From contig JAQYPT010000028.1 in the NCBI GenBank assembly GCA_028726625.1, forward strand, positions 1 through 57,898: DNA of 57,898 nucleotides, read 5' to 3'. The notes below the pieces were generated by a model. The model was not told the DNA's origin. It did no database searches and saw only the letters and a program-made list of their open reading frames with translations. The first letter of the stretch is position 1, and every line of letters starts with the position of its first letter. This DNA is from Prevotellaceae bacterium. Its GTDB lineage: Bacteria > Bacteroidota > Bacteroidia > Bacteroidales > Bacteroidaceae. Below are positions 20,704 to 29,404 of the stretch, piece by piece. A program made the translations under genes and the position numbers.

Positions 20704-21321
20704 ATGAAGATATTTGCCGTTGGAATGAATTACGCACAGCACAATAAAGAGCTGTTGGGAACGTTATCAAAACCAGAGAATCCAGTGATTTTCATGAAGC
20801 CTGACTCGGCTTTACTCAAAGATCATAAGCCGTTCTTCATTCCCGATGACTTGGGGAGGATAGAATACGAGGCCGAAGTGGTCGTGCGGATTTGTCGATT
20901 AGGTAAGACTATCTCAGAACGATTTGCCCATCGTTACTACGACGCTGTTACGCTGGGAATAGATTTCACCGCCCGTGAGCTGCAACAAAAGTTACGCTCA
21001 GCAGGACAGCCTTGGGAGCTATCCAAAGGATTTGATGGTGCGGCAGCGTTGGGTGACTGGATAGATGTAGGCAAGTTTCGCAACATACAGGCGCTCAATT
21101 TCCATCTTGATATCAATGGACAGACGGTGCAACAAGGGTTCACGGGCGACATGTTGTATAAGATTGATGAGCTGATAGCTTATATCAGTCGATATTTCAC
21201 CTTGAAAACTGGTGATATCTTGTACACCGGCACGCCTGCGGGAACGGGAGTGGTGAAGGTAAACGACCATTTGGAGGGGTATCTGGCAGACCGGAAAGTG
21301 CTTGAAATGAATTGTAAATAA
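20704..21321 (+). CDS. Fumarylacetoacetate hydrolase (FAH) family protein
   Basis: This is a small FAH-domain hydrolase of the fumarylpyruvate hydrolase/YcgM-like type, 205 residues from the ATG at 20704. A longer frame from 20581 needs a non-ATG start and would overlap the tsf terminator. Family motifs are KIFAVGMNYAQHNKEL, PVIFMKPDSALL, and the metal-binding IEYEAEVVVRIC with LGIDFTARELQ and GDILYTGTPAGTG. Such enzymes hydrolyse C-C bonds of acylpyruvates or decarboxylate oxaloacetate; the true substrate is not evident. It lies upstream of porU, 17 bp apart, possibly co-transcribed. Confidence 0.88.
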   Translation: MKIFAVGMNYAQHNKELLGTLSKPENPVIFMKPDSALLKDHKPFFIPDDLGRIEYEAEVVVRICRLGKTISERFAHRYYDAVTLGIDFTARELQQKLRSAGQPWELSKGFDGAAALGDWIDVGKFRNIQALNFHLDINGQTVQQGFTGDMLYKIDELIAYISRYFTLKTGDILYTGTPAGTGVVKVNDHLEGYLADRKVLEMNCK

Positions 21322-21338
21322 ACACAGAATTAGAACGC

Positions 21339-24300
21339 GTGTTGAGAGAAATCAAATTTCTTGTTATTGGTTTTTTGTCGCTTTTGTGCTTGAGTCTTTC
21401 TGCTCAAGAGCGTTTTTTTAACTTGACGGCAGCCGACGTGAAGATAGATTCACGGTTGCCACATTTTGCCCATTCCTTTGCACTGGGCGATCAATACGCT
21501 GACTCTTCCTATTCCGTTTCTATTCTCTATCCCGAATTCATTGATATGACATCGGCCGATGTCGCACGATACAGACAGCTTTCTGATGCACCATTGCCAG
21601 CCTTACCACCTATCCGACAACGGTTGGCTTTGGATAGAAAGAAGGGATTGTTGGAGGTAGACTTCTGCCCTTTGGTGTTTCGTGACGGCAAATATCAAAT
21701 CTTGGTCAGCTTCATGCTGCGATTAGAAGCCCAACCACGCAAGCAATCGCTGCGACATGCCGCCGCGCAGACAAGAGCAGGCGGCTCAAGTCGTTATGCG
21801 TCCCATTCGGTATTGGCATCAGGAAAGTGGGCAAAAATACGCATACCCGCATCAGGCGTGTACCGGTTAACGGATGACTTGATTCGTAAAGCCGGCTTTA
21901 CAGATAATAATAAGGTGAAAGTTTATGGCTATGGCGGTAGGTTACAAAACGAGAAACTGGTTGCTGAAGAGTTGGTGGCAACCGATGATTTGAAGGAAGT
22001 TCCCACATGTTGGGTTGATGGGCGTCGATTGTTTTATGCATACGGGCCGGTGTCATGGGATTCCAACACAGCTACTCGCCGCACTCGCAACCCCTATTCA
22101 GACTATGGCTATTACTTTTTAACGCAGACAGATGACACACCTACGTCTGTCGATTCTACGGCATTTCTGGCATCTTTCTATCCTTCGCCTGACGATTATC
22201 ACACCCTTTACGAAGTTGACGCACATGCATGGTATGCTGGCGGGCGCAACTTATTTGACCCCAATCCCATCCCAGCAGGTTCTTCCAAGACTTTTATCAT
22301 CCCGTCTAAGGCGGGTCAAGGCCATGCTAAGATGTCGGTAAATCTATCAGCTGGCACCGCATCTCAGGCAACTGTTGCCTATCAGAATACCGAATTGGGG
22401 ACGTTGAACATTCGTTTAAGAGACCATGATAGTGGAAATGAAGCGGGTGCGGTATATGAAATCAACAGAACAGGGACGACTGATTCTGTCAAGATAACCA
22501 CAAACTCAGGCGGTCCAATTCGCTTGGATTATATTTCTTTAACGTGGCAAAAGCCTTTGCCAGCACCACAACTCAAAGGAACCACTTTCCCTGTCCCTGA
22601 ATATGTTTACAACATTACCAACCAAGACTTGCATGGAGATGGTTTCGCCGACATGGTCATCATCATTCCTACCAGTCAAAAGCTGCGCACGCAGGCTGAA
22701 CGTTTGAAGGCTTTCCACGAACAAAACGATGGCATGCGGGTACGCATCGTGCCGGCAGATGAACTTTACAACGAGTTCTCGAGCGGCACTCCTGATGCCA
22801 ATGCCTACCGCAGATACCTCAAGATGCTGTACGATCGGGCACAAACCGAAGCTGACATGCCGAAATATCTGTTGCTGTTTGGCGATTGTGTCTGGGACAA
22901 CCGAATGCTGACGGCCAACTGTCGCAACCTCAATCCTGATGATTACCTACTTTGTTTTGAAAGTGAAAATTCGTTCAACGCACTTCATTGCTATGTAGAC
23001 GATGGCTTTTTTTGCGCTTTGGACGACGGAGAAGGTTTGAATACCAATTTCTCAGACAAGCAAGATGTCGCCGTGGGGCGTTTTCCTGTGAAGACAGAAG
23101 CCGAGGCCAAAGTGATGGTTGATAAGGTTATCAACTATGTGAAAAACAAAAATGGCGGTGCATGGCAAAACACCTTGGTATTCATGGGCGATGATGGCGA
23201 GGACAATCTGCACATGCGTGACATCAATGCCACGGCCGATGCCATCTCAACACAATATCCCGATTATTTGGTTAAGAAAATCATGTGGGATGCATACGTT
23301 CGCGAAACTTCGTCTACAGGACATGCCTATCCAGAGGTAACTCGACTGATTAAACAGCAGCAGGCGGCAGGAGCCCTCATCTTGGATTACGGTGGACATG
23401 GGTCAGAAATGCAGATTTCCCATGAAAAGGTATTGAATTTAAGTGATTTCCAGTCGTTCAATAATCCTAATCTTCCCCTGTGGGTCACTGCTTCGTGTGA
23501 CATCATGCCTTTCGATGGCGTCGCTCCAACCATTGGTGAGGCAGCTGTACTCAATCCAAAGGGCGGTGCCTTGGCTTTCTTTGGTACAACTCGTACCGTT
23601 TGGGCTTATTACAATGCCCTGATCAACACCTCTTTCCTGCGACACGTGTTGAGCAAGGACCATGCAGGGAAACCGATTACGATAGGTGAAGCTCAACGCT
23701 TGGCCAAGAATGAGATGATTGATACTAAACGCGACTTGACCGACAACAAACTGCAATATTCATTGTTGGGCGACCCAGCCGTGGCACTTCATCAACCCAC
23801 CTTAAAGGTGGTTGTCGATTCCATCAATGGCTCGCCCGTGTCAACTGATGTCAAAGCTTCTCTCAAAGCTGGTGGAACAGCCAAAGTGACGGGGCATGTA
23901 GAGTACGCAGCCGACTTCAATGGAACGGTAACTGTAACCATTCGGGATAGTCAGGAAAAAATTGTTGGCCGAATGAACGATGCGGCTGACATCACCAGTC
24001 CGTTTACCTATTACGATCGCACCAAGACCTTGTTCAACGGATCGGGCAAGGTTGTTGGCGGAAGGTTTACGTTGACCTTCGCCATTCCGCGAGACATTAA
24101 TTACACGGATGGCACGGGATTGATGAACTTGTATGCCCTGAGTAACGACCACCAGTTGAAAGCGCACGGTACCAGCGAGGCGTTTACGATTGGAGGCACG
24201 GCCGATGTGGCCAACGATTCCATCGGACCATCCATTTACTGTTATCTCAACTCGCCGTCGTTCACCAATGGCGATAAGGTGAACAGCACGCCTTATTTCG

Positions 24301-24881
24301 TTGCGAAAATCATCGATGAGAATGGAATCAATAGTGCTGGAAGCGGCATTGGGCACGACTTGCAGTTGATTATCGATGGAGAAATGTCAAAAACGTATAA
24401 CCTCAACGATCATTTCGTGTACGACTTTGGCAGTTATACCACCGGAACCACGTATTACAACATCCCCGAATTGGCTCCTGGTCCGCACAAGTTGCAATTC
24501 AGAGCATGGGATGTTTTGAACAATTCTTCAACCGCAGAACTGACATTCCATGTCGTCAAGGGTATGCAACCCAACCTGTTTTCGGTCGATTGCACGAACA
24601 ATCCCGCACGCACCACTACGACCTTCATCATCAACCACGACAGGGTAGGCACACAGGTGGATGTGGAAATTGACGTGTTCGACATGAGTGGCCGCCAACT
24701 ATGGAAGCATCAGGAACGTGGCGTGAGTACTAATGATGCTTATACTGTTGACTGGGACTTGAGAGTAGACAGTGGGGCACGCTTGCAAACTGGCGTTTAT
24801 CTCTATCGTGTGTTGCTCTCCTCTGAGGGCAGTCCGAAGGTTTCCAAAGCGAAGAAACTCATCGTGATAGGCAATAATTAA
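21339..24881 (+). CDS. porU: Type IX secretion system sortase PorU (C25 peptidase family)
   Basis: PorU is the surface protease that removes the C-terminal sorting domain of type IX cargo and attaches cargo to A-LPS. The start is GTG (21339) or TTG (21342); no ATG fits, and both give the signal peptide ending LSLSAQE. The gingipain-like C25 domain has His687 (DYGGHGSE) and Cys720 (TASCDIMP). Their 33-residue spacing equals that of the catalytic His/Cys pair in P. gingivalis PorU. The C-terminus (FDMSGRQLW ... GVYLYRVLL) is a sorting-domain-like fold. porV follows. Confidence 0.93.
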   Translation: MLREIKFLVIGFLSLLCLSLSAQERFFNLTAADVKIDSRLPHFAHSFALGDQYADSSYSVSILYPEFIDMTSADVARYRQLSDAPLPALPPIRQRLALDRKKGLLEVDFCPLVFRDGKYQILVSFMLRLEAQPRKQSLRHAAAQTRAGGSSRYASHSVLASGKWAKIRIPASGVYRLTDDLIRKAGFTDNNKVKVYGYGGRLQNEKLVAEELVATDDLKEVPTCWVDGRRLFYAYGPVSWDSNTATRRTRNPYSDYGYYFLTQTDDTPTSVDSTAFLASFYPSPDDYHTLYEVDAHAWYAGGRNLFDPNPIPAGSSKTFIIPSKAGQGHAKMSVNLSAGTASQATVAYQNTELGTLNIRLRDHDSGNEAGAVYEINRTGTTDSVKITTNSGGPIRLDYISLTWQKPLPAPQLKGTTFPVPEYVYNITNQDLHGDGFADMVIIIPTSQKLRTQAERLKAFHEQNDGMRVRIVPADELYNEFSSGTPDANAYRRYLKMLYDRAQTEADMPKYLLLFGDCVWDNRMLTANCRNLNPDDYLLCFESENSFNALHCYVDDGFFCALDDGEGLNTNFSDKQDVAVGRFPVKTEAEAKVMVDKVINYVKNKNGGAWQNTLVFMGDDGEDNLHMRDINATADAISTQYPDYLVKKIMWDAYVRETSSTGHAYPEVTRLIKQQQAAGALILDYGGHGSEMQISHEKVLNLSDFQSFNNPNLPLWVTASCDIMPFDGVAPTIGEAAVLNPKGGALAFFGTTRTVWAYYNALINTSFLRHVLSKDHAGKPITIGEAQRLAKNEMIDTKRDLTDNKLQYSLLGDPAVALHQPTLKVVVDSINGSPVSTDVKASLKAGGTAKVTGHVEYAADFNGTVTVTIRDSQEKIVGRMNDAADITSPFTYYDRTKTLFNGSGKVVGGRFTLTFAIPRDINYTDGTGLMNLYALSNDHQLKAHGTSEAFTIGGTADVANDSIGPSIYCYLNSPSFTNGDKVNSTPYFVAKIIDENGINSAGSGIGHDLQLIIDGEMSKTYNLNDHFVYDFGSYTTGTTYYNIPELAPGPHKLQFRAWDVLNNSSTAELTFHVVKGMQPNLFSVDCTNNPARTTTTFIINHDRVGTQVDVEIDVFDMSGRQLWKHQERGVSTNDAYTVDWDLRVDSGARLQTGVYLYRVLLSSEGSPKVSKAKKLIVIGNN

Positions 24882-24930
24882 CCATCCCGTGCGTTTTTTA
24901 ATCAATAACAGAAAAGAGTTACTGAACAGA

Positions 24931-26109
24931 ATGAAAACATTTCCAAGAATATTTTGCATGCTGTTGTTTGTCTGCTTTGCCATTACATTGTCAGCACAAG
25001 ACAAACGAAACATGTTTAATCCAGTCCACTCATCGGTCACCTCACAAATGATTGCACCCGATGCTCGCTCAGCCGGTATAGGTGATGTGGGTGCGGCTAC
25101 CGATCCTGACGTGGTTTCGCAATATTGGAACCCGGCCAAATATCCCTTCACCATCAGTCGTGCTGGTGTGGCACTCAACTACACACCGTGGCTCCGACAG
25201 TTGGTTAACGACATCGATTTAGCCTACCTGGCAGGCTACTATCGCATCGGTGACTATAGTGCCGTGTCGGGTTCGCTGCGCTATTTCTCACTGGGCGAGG
25301 TGACAACCAATGTTGACAGAGATGGCAAAGGGGGTGGGATGACCATCAACCCATACGAAATGTCATTGGATGTAGCCTACTCGTTGATGTTGAGTGAGCG
25401 ATTTTCATTAGGTGCTGCCGTGCGTTGGATTTACTCTGACTTAACTTACGACTTTAAGGATGAAACCACTCCAGGCTCGGCTTTCGCCGCAGACATCTCG
25501 GCCTATTATCAAAATTATATCAACATTGGGGAACGTGAAAGTCAGTTGGGCATCGGTCTCAACATCTCAAACATCGGTAGTAAGATAACCTTTGGTGGCA
25601 GCGACAACAGTGAATTCATTCCCACCAACCTGCGGTTGGGTGCTTCTCTGATGATTCCCATCGATGAATATAACCGGTTTACCGTGGCAGCCGATGCCAA
25701 CAAATTATTGGTACCCACCTACCCAAAACAGAATGAGGGCGAGAGTACGGAGGACTACCAGGAGCGTGTACAGAAAGAATATTATGACGTGTCGAGCATC
25801 AGCGGTATTTTCAAAAGCTTCAGCGATGCCCCCAATGGTGCGAAAGAAGAGTTGCAGGAAATACAATGGAGCGTAGGTGCCGAGTATGTTTATCACGATC
25901 AGTTCGCACTGCGGGCAGGCTATCATCATCAAGCGGAGAATAAAGGTAACCTAAAATATTTTACGGTGGGTGCCGGTTTCAAGATGAGTGTGTTCTCATT
26001 GGATGCAGGTTACGTCATTGCCATGGCGAAGAGTAATCCGCTTGATCAAACCCTTCGCTTCTCATTGAACTTTGATATGGATGGGATTAAAGACTTGTTT
26101 AGGAGATAA
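24931..26109 (+). CDS. porV: Type IX secretion outer-membrane protein PorV (LptO)
   Basis: PorV is a FadL-like beta-barrel that collects cargo from the translocon and presents it to PorU. The ATG at 24931 starts a clear signal peptide (to about residue 23, LSAQ); the upstream start at 24889 does not. Typical features are the N-terminal SSVTSQMIAPDARSAGIGDVGAATDPDVVSQYWNPAKY and alternating barrel strands ending in a FSLNFDMDGIKDLF tail. It is 392 residues. It follows porU by 49 bp and precedes ispF, the same order as in P. gingivalis. Confidence 0.93.
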   Translation: MKTFPRIFCMLLFVCFAITLSAQDKRNMFNPVHSSVTSQMIAPDARSAGIGDVGAATDPDVVSQYWNPAKYPFTISRAGVALNYTPWLRQLVNDIDLAYLAGYYRIGDYSAVSGSLRYFSLGEVTTNVDRDGKGGGMTINPYEMSLDVAYSLMLSERFSLGAAVRWIYSDLTYDFKDETTPGSAFAADISAYYQNYINIGERESQLGIGLNISNIGSKITFGGSDNSEFIPTNLRLGASLMIPIDEYNRFTVAADANKLLVPTYPKQNEGESTEDYQERVQKEYYDVSSISGIFKSFSDAPNGAKEELQEIQWSVGAEYVYHDQFALRAGYHHQAENKGNLKYFTVGAGFKMSVFSLDAGYVIAMAKSNPLDQTLRFSLNFDMDGIKDLFRR

Positions 26110-26115
26110 AAATGG

Positions 26116-26333
26116 CAGCCTCTCCCCCGACCCCTCCCCGAAGGGGAGGGGAGTGAATAGCAAGGCTATCAACATGTAAACTTGTAATCTAGGAGCCTAG
26201 AAAATCTAGAACATCTAGGAATCCTAGGAAATCTAGGCAAACTAGATAACTAGAAAAACTAGAAAAACTAGACAACTAGAAATCTAGATACTTGTCAACT
26301 CGTAAACTCGTAAACTTGTCAACTAAAAAACTT
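26116..26333 (+). repeat. C-rich hairpin plus CTAG/AACT word array, copy 1 (family C)
   Basis: A perfect 9-bp stem CCCCTCCCC/GGGGAGGGG with a 3-nt loop (26131-26151) sits in a 67-bp block (26116-26182). This block matches the complement of 37172-37238 at about 60 of 67 bases. It continues as roughly 8-nt words (AACTAGAA, ATCTAGAT, ACTCGTAA) to about 26333. It fills the whole porV-ispF gap. The hairpin may terminate porV transcription. No protein is encoded. Confidence 0.8.
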
Positions 26334-26340
26334 ATACCTT

Positions 26341-26826
26341 ATGCTTCCTATTTTTCGTGTTGGTTTTGGCTATGATGTCCATAAATTAGTGGAAGGGCGC
26401 GACCTTTGGCTCGGTGGCATCAAGATAGAGCATTCGATGGGATTGTTGGGACACAGCGATGCCGATGTCTTGATTCATGCCATTTGCGATGCTTTGCTGG
26501 GAGCAGCCAACATGCGTGACATCGGTTACCACTTTCCCGATACCTCAGATGAAACCCTTAACATGGACAGCAAGGTGATCTTGCAGAAAACCATGGCACT
26601 CATCGCCACCAAAGGGTACCAACTCGGCAATGTTGATGCCACCGTTTGTGCCGAACAACCCAAGATTAATCCCCACATTCCCGCCATGAAGAGTTGTCTG
26701 GCCAAGCTGATGCAAACCGATGAAGACAACATCTCCATCAAGGCTACCACCAGCGAGCGCATGGGTTTTGTGGGGCGTCAGGAGGGAATGGCTGCATACG
26801 CTACCGTGTTGATAGTGAAGGCATAA
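26341..26826 (+). CDS. ispF: 2-C-methyl-D-erythritol 2,4-cyclodiphosphate synthase
   Basis: IspF cyclises CDP-methylerythritol 2-phosphate in the non-mevalonate isoprenoid pathway. The metal-binding and active-site motifs are RVGFGYDVHKL, LGHSDADVLIHAICDALLGAANMRDIGYHFPDT and the C-terminal TTSERMGFVGRQEG. Its 161 residues match the homotrimeric family. The ispD gene for an earlier step is at 54255-55016. Its start follows the repeat array by only 7 bp, so the ribosome-binding region is part of the repeat. Confidence 0.97.
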   Translation: MLPIFRVGFGYDVHKLVEGRDLWLGGIKIEHSMGLLGHSDADVLIHAICDALLGAANMRDIGYHFPDTSDETLNMDSKVILQKTMALIATKGYQLGNVDATVCAEQPKINPHIPAMKSCLAKLMQTDEDNISIKATTSERMGFVGRQEGMAAYATVLIVKA

Positions 26827-26960
26827 GCGTTGGCATCATTCGTCAACGCTTCTATGAGGCAAGTGGTTGTGCGGTTTAGCTGAGCCATTAGTGCTTGCCG
26901 TTCTTTGCAACATCCATAAGAAGAGGTATGCTTGACAGGGATGAACACCCTTGTTTCTCT

Positions 26961-27527
26961 TTACGAAACAAGGAAATGAAACACGACAGCCATCGTCACA
27001 ACCCGCCTTATTTGCGCCAGCGCAGCCGAAATATGTGTTTCTACGGTGCGTTTGCTGATGTGCAAGGCTTGTGCGATTTCCTGATTTGTCATACCATGTA
27101 ATCTGCTCATGGTGAATACCCTGCGCCGCTGATCGGGCATTTTGCTGATAACATTTTCGAGAATCGCCTTGAGTTCTTCACTGAAAATCATTTCTTCTAA
27201 AGAATTTTCTTCGGGTATACCCGCCTCCGGGTAACATCTTAAATTGTGCTCATGCACTTTCTGTTTGAGGGCATTCAGCGTGCAGTTGCGTGCCATAGCG
27301 AACAAATAGGCATCCCAATTGTCAACGATTCCTATTTTATCGCGTTGAATCCACAATTTAAGAAAGATATCCTGCGCAATGTCTTCAGCCTCATTTTCGT
27401 CTTTGACGATGGAATAAACGAAATTTCTCACCTTGGCATAATAACGAGTAAATAGCATATCGTATGCTTTTAAGCATTCGATATCCTGGGGGTTGGTTTG
27501 CCCTACCGTTATTATTTTCTTAGACAT
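26961..27527 (-). CDS. ECF-type RNA polymerase sigma factor
   Basis: This is a sigma-70 family ECF factor of the type expanded in Bacteroidetes, 188 residues. Region 2 includes LFTRYYAKVRNFVYSIVKDENEAEDIAQDIFLKLW and region 4 includes SKMPDQRRRVFTMSRLHGMTNQEIAQALHISKRTVETHI. It ends in a short hydrophobic tail (VVTMAVVFHFLVS). It is divergent from the FecR-type gene at 28266 with 738 bp between them. It would be held by FecR and released when the STN-containing SusC binds its ligand, switching on the N-glycan locus. The substrate signal is inferred. Confidence 0.93.
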   Translation of the reverse strand: MSKKIITVGQTNPQDIECLKAYDMLFTRYYAKVRNFVYSIVKDENEAEDIAQDIFLKLWIQRDKIGIVDNWDAYLFAMARNCTLNALKQKVHEHNLRCYPEAGIPEENSLEEMIFSEELKAILENVISKMPDQRRRVFTMSRLHGMTNQEIAQALHISKRTVETHISAALAQIRRVVTMAVVFHFLVS

Positions 27528-27556
27528 TGAATGGGTCTTATAAGTTTTCTTTTGCG

Positions 27557-27564
27557 CAAATATA
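27557..27564 (-). promoter_or_regulatory. -7 box upstream of the ECF sigma gene
   Basis: On the minus strand TATATTTG matches TAnnTTTG. It predicts a start near 27550 and a leader of about 22 nt before the sigma ATG. No clear -33 box is visible. Confidence 0.5.
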
Positions 27565-27727
27565 CGATAAAAAACAACATCTTAAAAAATATTACATTGA
27601 TTTTACAAACCCTTCGTGTTGAAAAGCAACTGCTTGGCCAGCGAGATGAGTTGCTGCCAAACGAGCTGTCGGTAATAGTGTAAATCTTCGTGTGTCGCCT
27701 AAATTCCGCATGAAAAGTTAATTTTTT

Positions 27728-28115
27728 ATCACAAAAAACGCCCTAAAAACAGCCAGTTGAAACTTTCAAACTGGAAAAAATCAATAGGCAAACAGCATGC
27801 AAGAAATGAGTTGAGCGGGTAAGAAAATTCGACTTTGGGTGCAAAAGCAAAGAGTTGACTGCTCAAGAAGCATGACTTTGATGAGCTATCTGCATGCTCT
27901 AACCCGTAAAAAGCATGCAGATAACATCCTTAACGCAATGCTTTTGCTCTAAAAAGAGATGAAACGCAAGCCTAAAATGACCGTCAAAATTCATAATATG
28001 TTGAGTAGCAGACCGATATAAAAGTTGCGAATGCTTGGCGAATTTGCGGCCCAATGAGCAACTGTTTGCAAATACGCAAAATATGAAGAAGCTCTTTGTC
28101 AAAAAAAATCAAATG
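27728..28115 (+). repeat. Dispersed ~390-bp intergenic element, copy 2 (family A)
   Basis: It has the same order of parts as copies at 10990-11375 (minus) and 55930-56320 (plus). These are ACGCCCTAAAAACAGCC, then CTGGAAAAAATCAATAGGC (27771-27789), several GCATGC words, and a TTTGC...GCAAAT pair at about 28042-28073. The last part runs into ATACGCAAAATATGAAGAAGC and CTTTGTCAAAA. It occupies most of the gap between the divergent sigma and anti-sigma genes. No plausible gene is inside. Confidence 0.75.
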
Positions 28116-28265
28116 AGTTACCAGGATGATGTTCAGCTTTTATCTTCACAAGAAGCATCCTTTTGTGTTACCGAAATGCTGCGGTTTATCCTTAAATCCT
28201 CGTTTAACATCTTTTAACTGCGTGTGCTGACCGTTATCATTGTCTATTGAGTAAAACCCTAAATC

Positions 28266-29291
28266 ATGAACAAGGAAACCGCATACAAAATCATTAGATA
28301 TTTTGCAGATGGACTCATTCCGTCTCGCTATCGCCAACAAGTGATGGCGTGGCTCATTGACGAGGCGGACAGAGAGGTGAAAAACGAAGCGTTAAAGCGC
28401 GTTTGGGATGAAACCGATGACGTGATGAACGCCGATGCCATGTCGCAGTCGGTTCTGCGAAATCAAGCTCTTCGTGCTCATCATGGCCATCAGGAGCGTG
28501 CCCGCCAAATACGATTGAAGGTATTGAAGTATGCAGCTGTTATCTTCTTACCCGTTGCACTATGTTTAGGTACATGGTCTATTGCTTCTAACCAGATGGC
28601 TTCCCAAGCCATGCTCACCGAATGTCATGTGGACAACGGTCAAACTAAAGTATTGCGTTTGTCCGATGGAACCCAGGTACGCCTCAACGCAGGTTCTTCT
28701 TTGTTTTATCCCCAACGCTTTAATCGTTTTTTTTCTCGGCGTGATGTCTACTTAGACGGAGAGGCACATTTTGACGTTGCTAAAAATAGCAGTCAGCCTT
28801 TTATCGTACATGTGGGCAATTTGAAGGTCAAGGTGCTGGGAACCCATTTTAACGTGAAGGCCTACCCTGCCGACGAACTGGTTACCACAACCTTGGAACA
28901 AGGAAAGGTGAAAGTTTATGAAGACAAAATCGCCATGACGCTGTTGCCCAATGAACAGGCGGTTTACAATCGCATCAGCGGCAAAATGACGAAGCGTAGC
29001 GTGGACAGCGGGAAGTACAATCAATGGATGAACGGTAAATTGTTGTTCGATCAAACACCCTTGAAAGTGATTATTGCCGATTTGCAGCGTCGATACAATG
29101 TCTGTATCAAGACCACTCCGGCGGTTGATTTGTCACAACAATTCACCATGGCTTTCAGGGCAGACGAAGGTATTGACGACGTGATGAAAGTGCTGACGAA
29201 AATATCTGGAAACTTAGATTATATTCATCAACAACATACAATTACACTTAATGTGAAGAAAGGAGGACACAAAGCAGGCAATATGAAATAA
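28266..29291 (+). CDS. FecR-type anti-sigma factor
   Basis: This inner-membrane anti-sigma regulator has 341 residues. The cytoplasmic N-terminal part (about 1-85) binds the sigma factor. A transmembrane helix (about 88-107, AAVIFLPVALCLGTW) leads to the periplasmic FecR domain (about 115-215; RLNAGSSLFYPQRF, GEAHFDVAKNSSQPFIV). A C-terminal DUF4974-like domain (about 255-335) contacts the receptor signalling domain. It is upstream of the STN-bearing SusC and pairs with the divergent ECF sigma gene. Separation from sigma on the opposite strand is less usual than co-transcription. Confidence 0.92.
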   Translation: MNKETAYKIIRYFADGLIPSRYRQQVMAWLIDEADREVKNEALKRVWDETDDVMNADAMSQSVLRNQALRAHHGHQERARQIRLKVLKYAAVIFLPVALCLGTWSIASNQMASQAMLTECHVDNGQTKVLRLSDGTQVRLNAGSSLFYPQRFNRFFSRRDVYLDGEAHFDVAKNSSQPFIVHVGNLKVKVLGTHFNVKAYPADELVTTTLEQGKVKVYEDKIAMTLLPNEQAVYNRISGKMTKRSVDSGKYNQWMNGKLLFDQTPLKVIIADLQRRYNVCIKTTPAVDLSQQFTMAFRADEGIDDVMKVLTKISGNLDYIHQQHTITLNVKKGGHKAGNMK

Positions 29292-29404
29292 TAACATGTG
29301 AATATTGAGGCCGCATCGGGGTGATGGTATGAAGAGCAATCACGGATGCGCACGATTAAAGAATCTATATACAAACTAACAATTTATTTTATTTACACAA
29401 AGTA

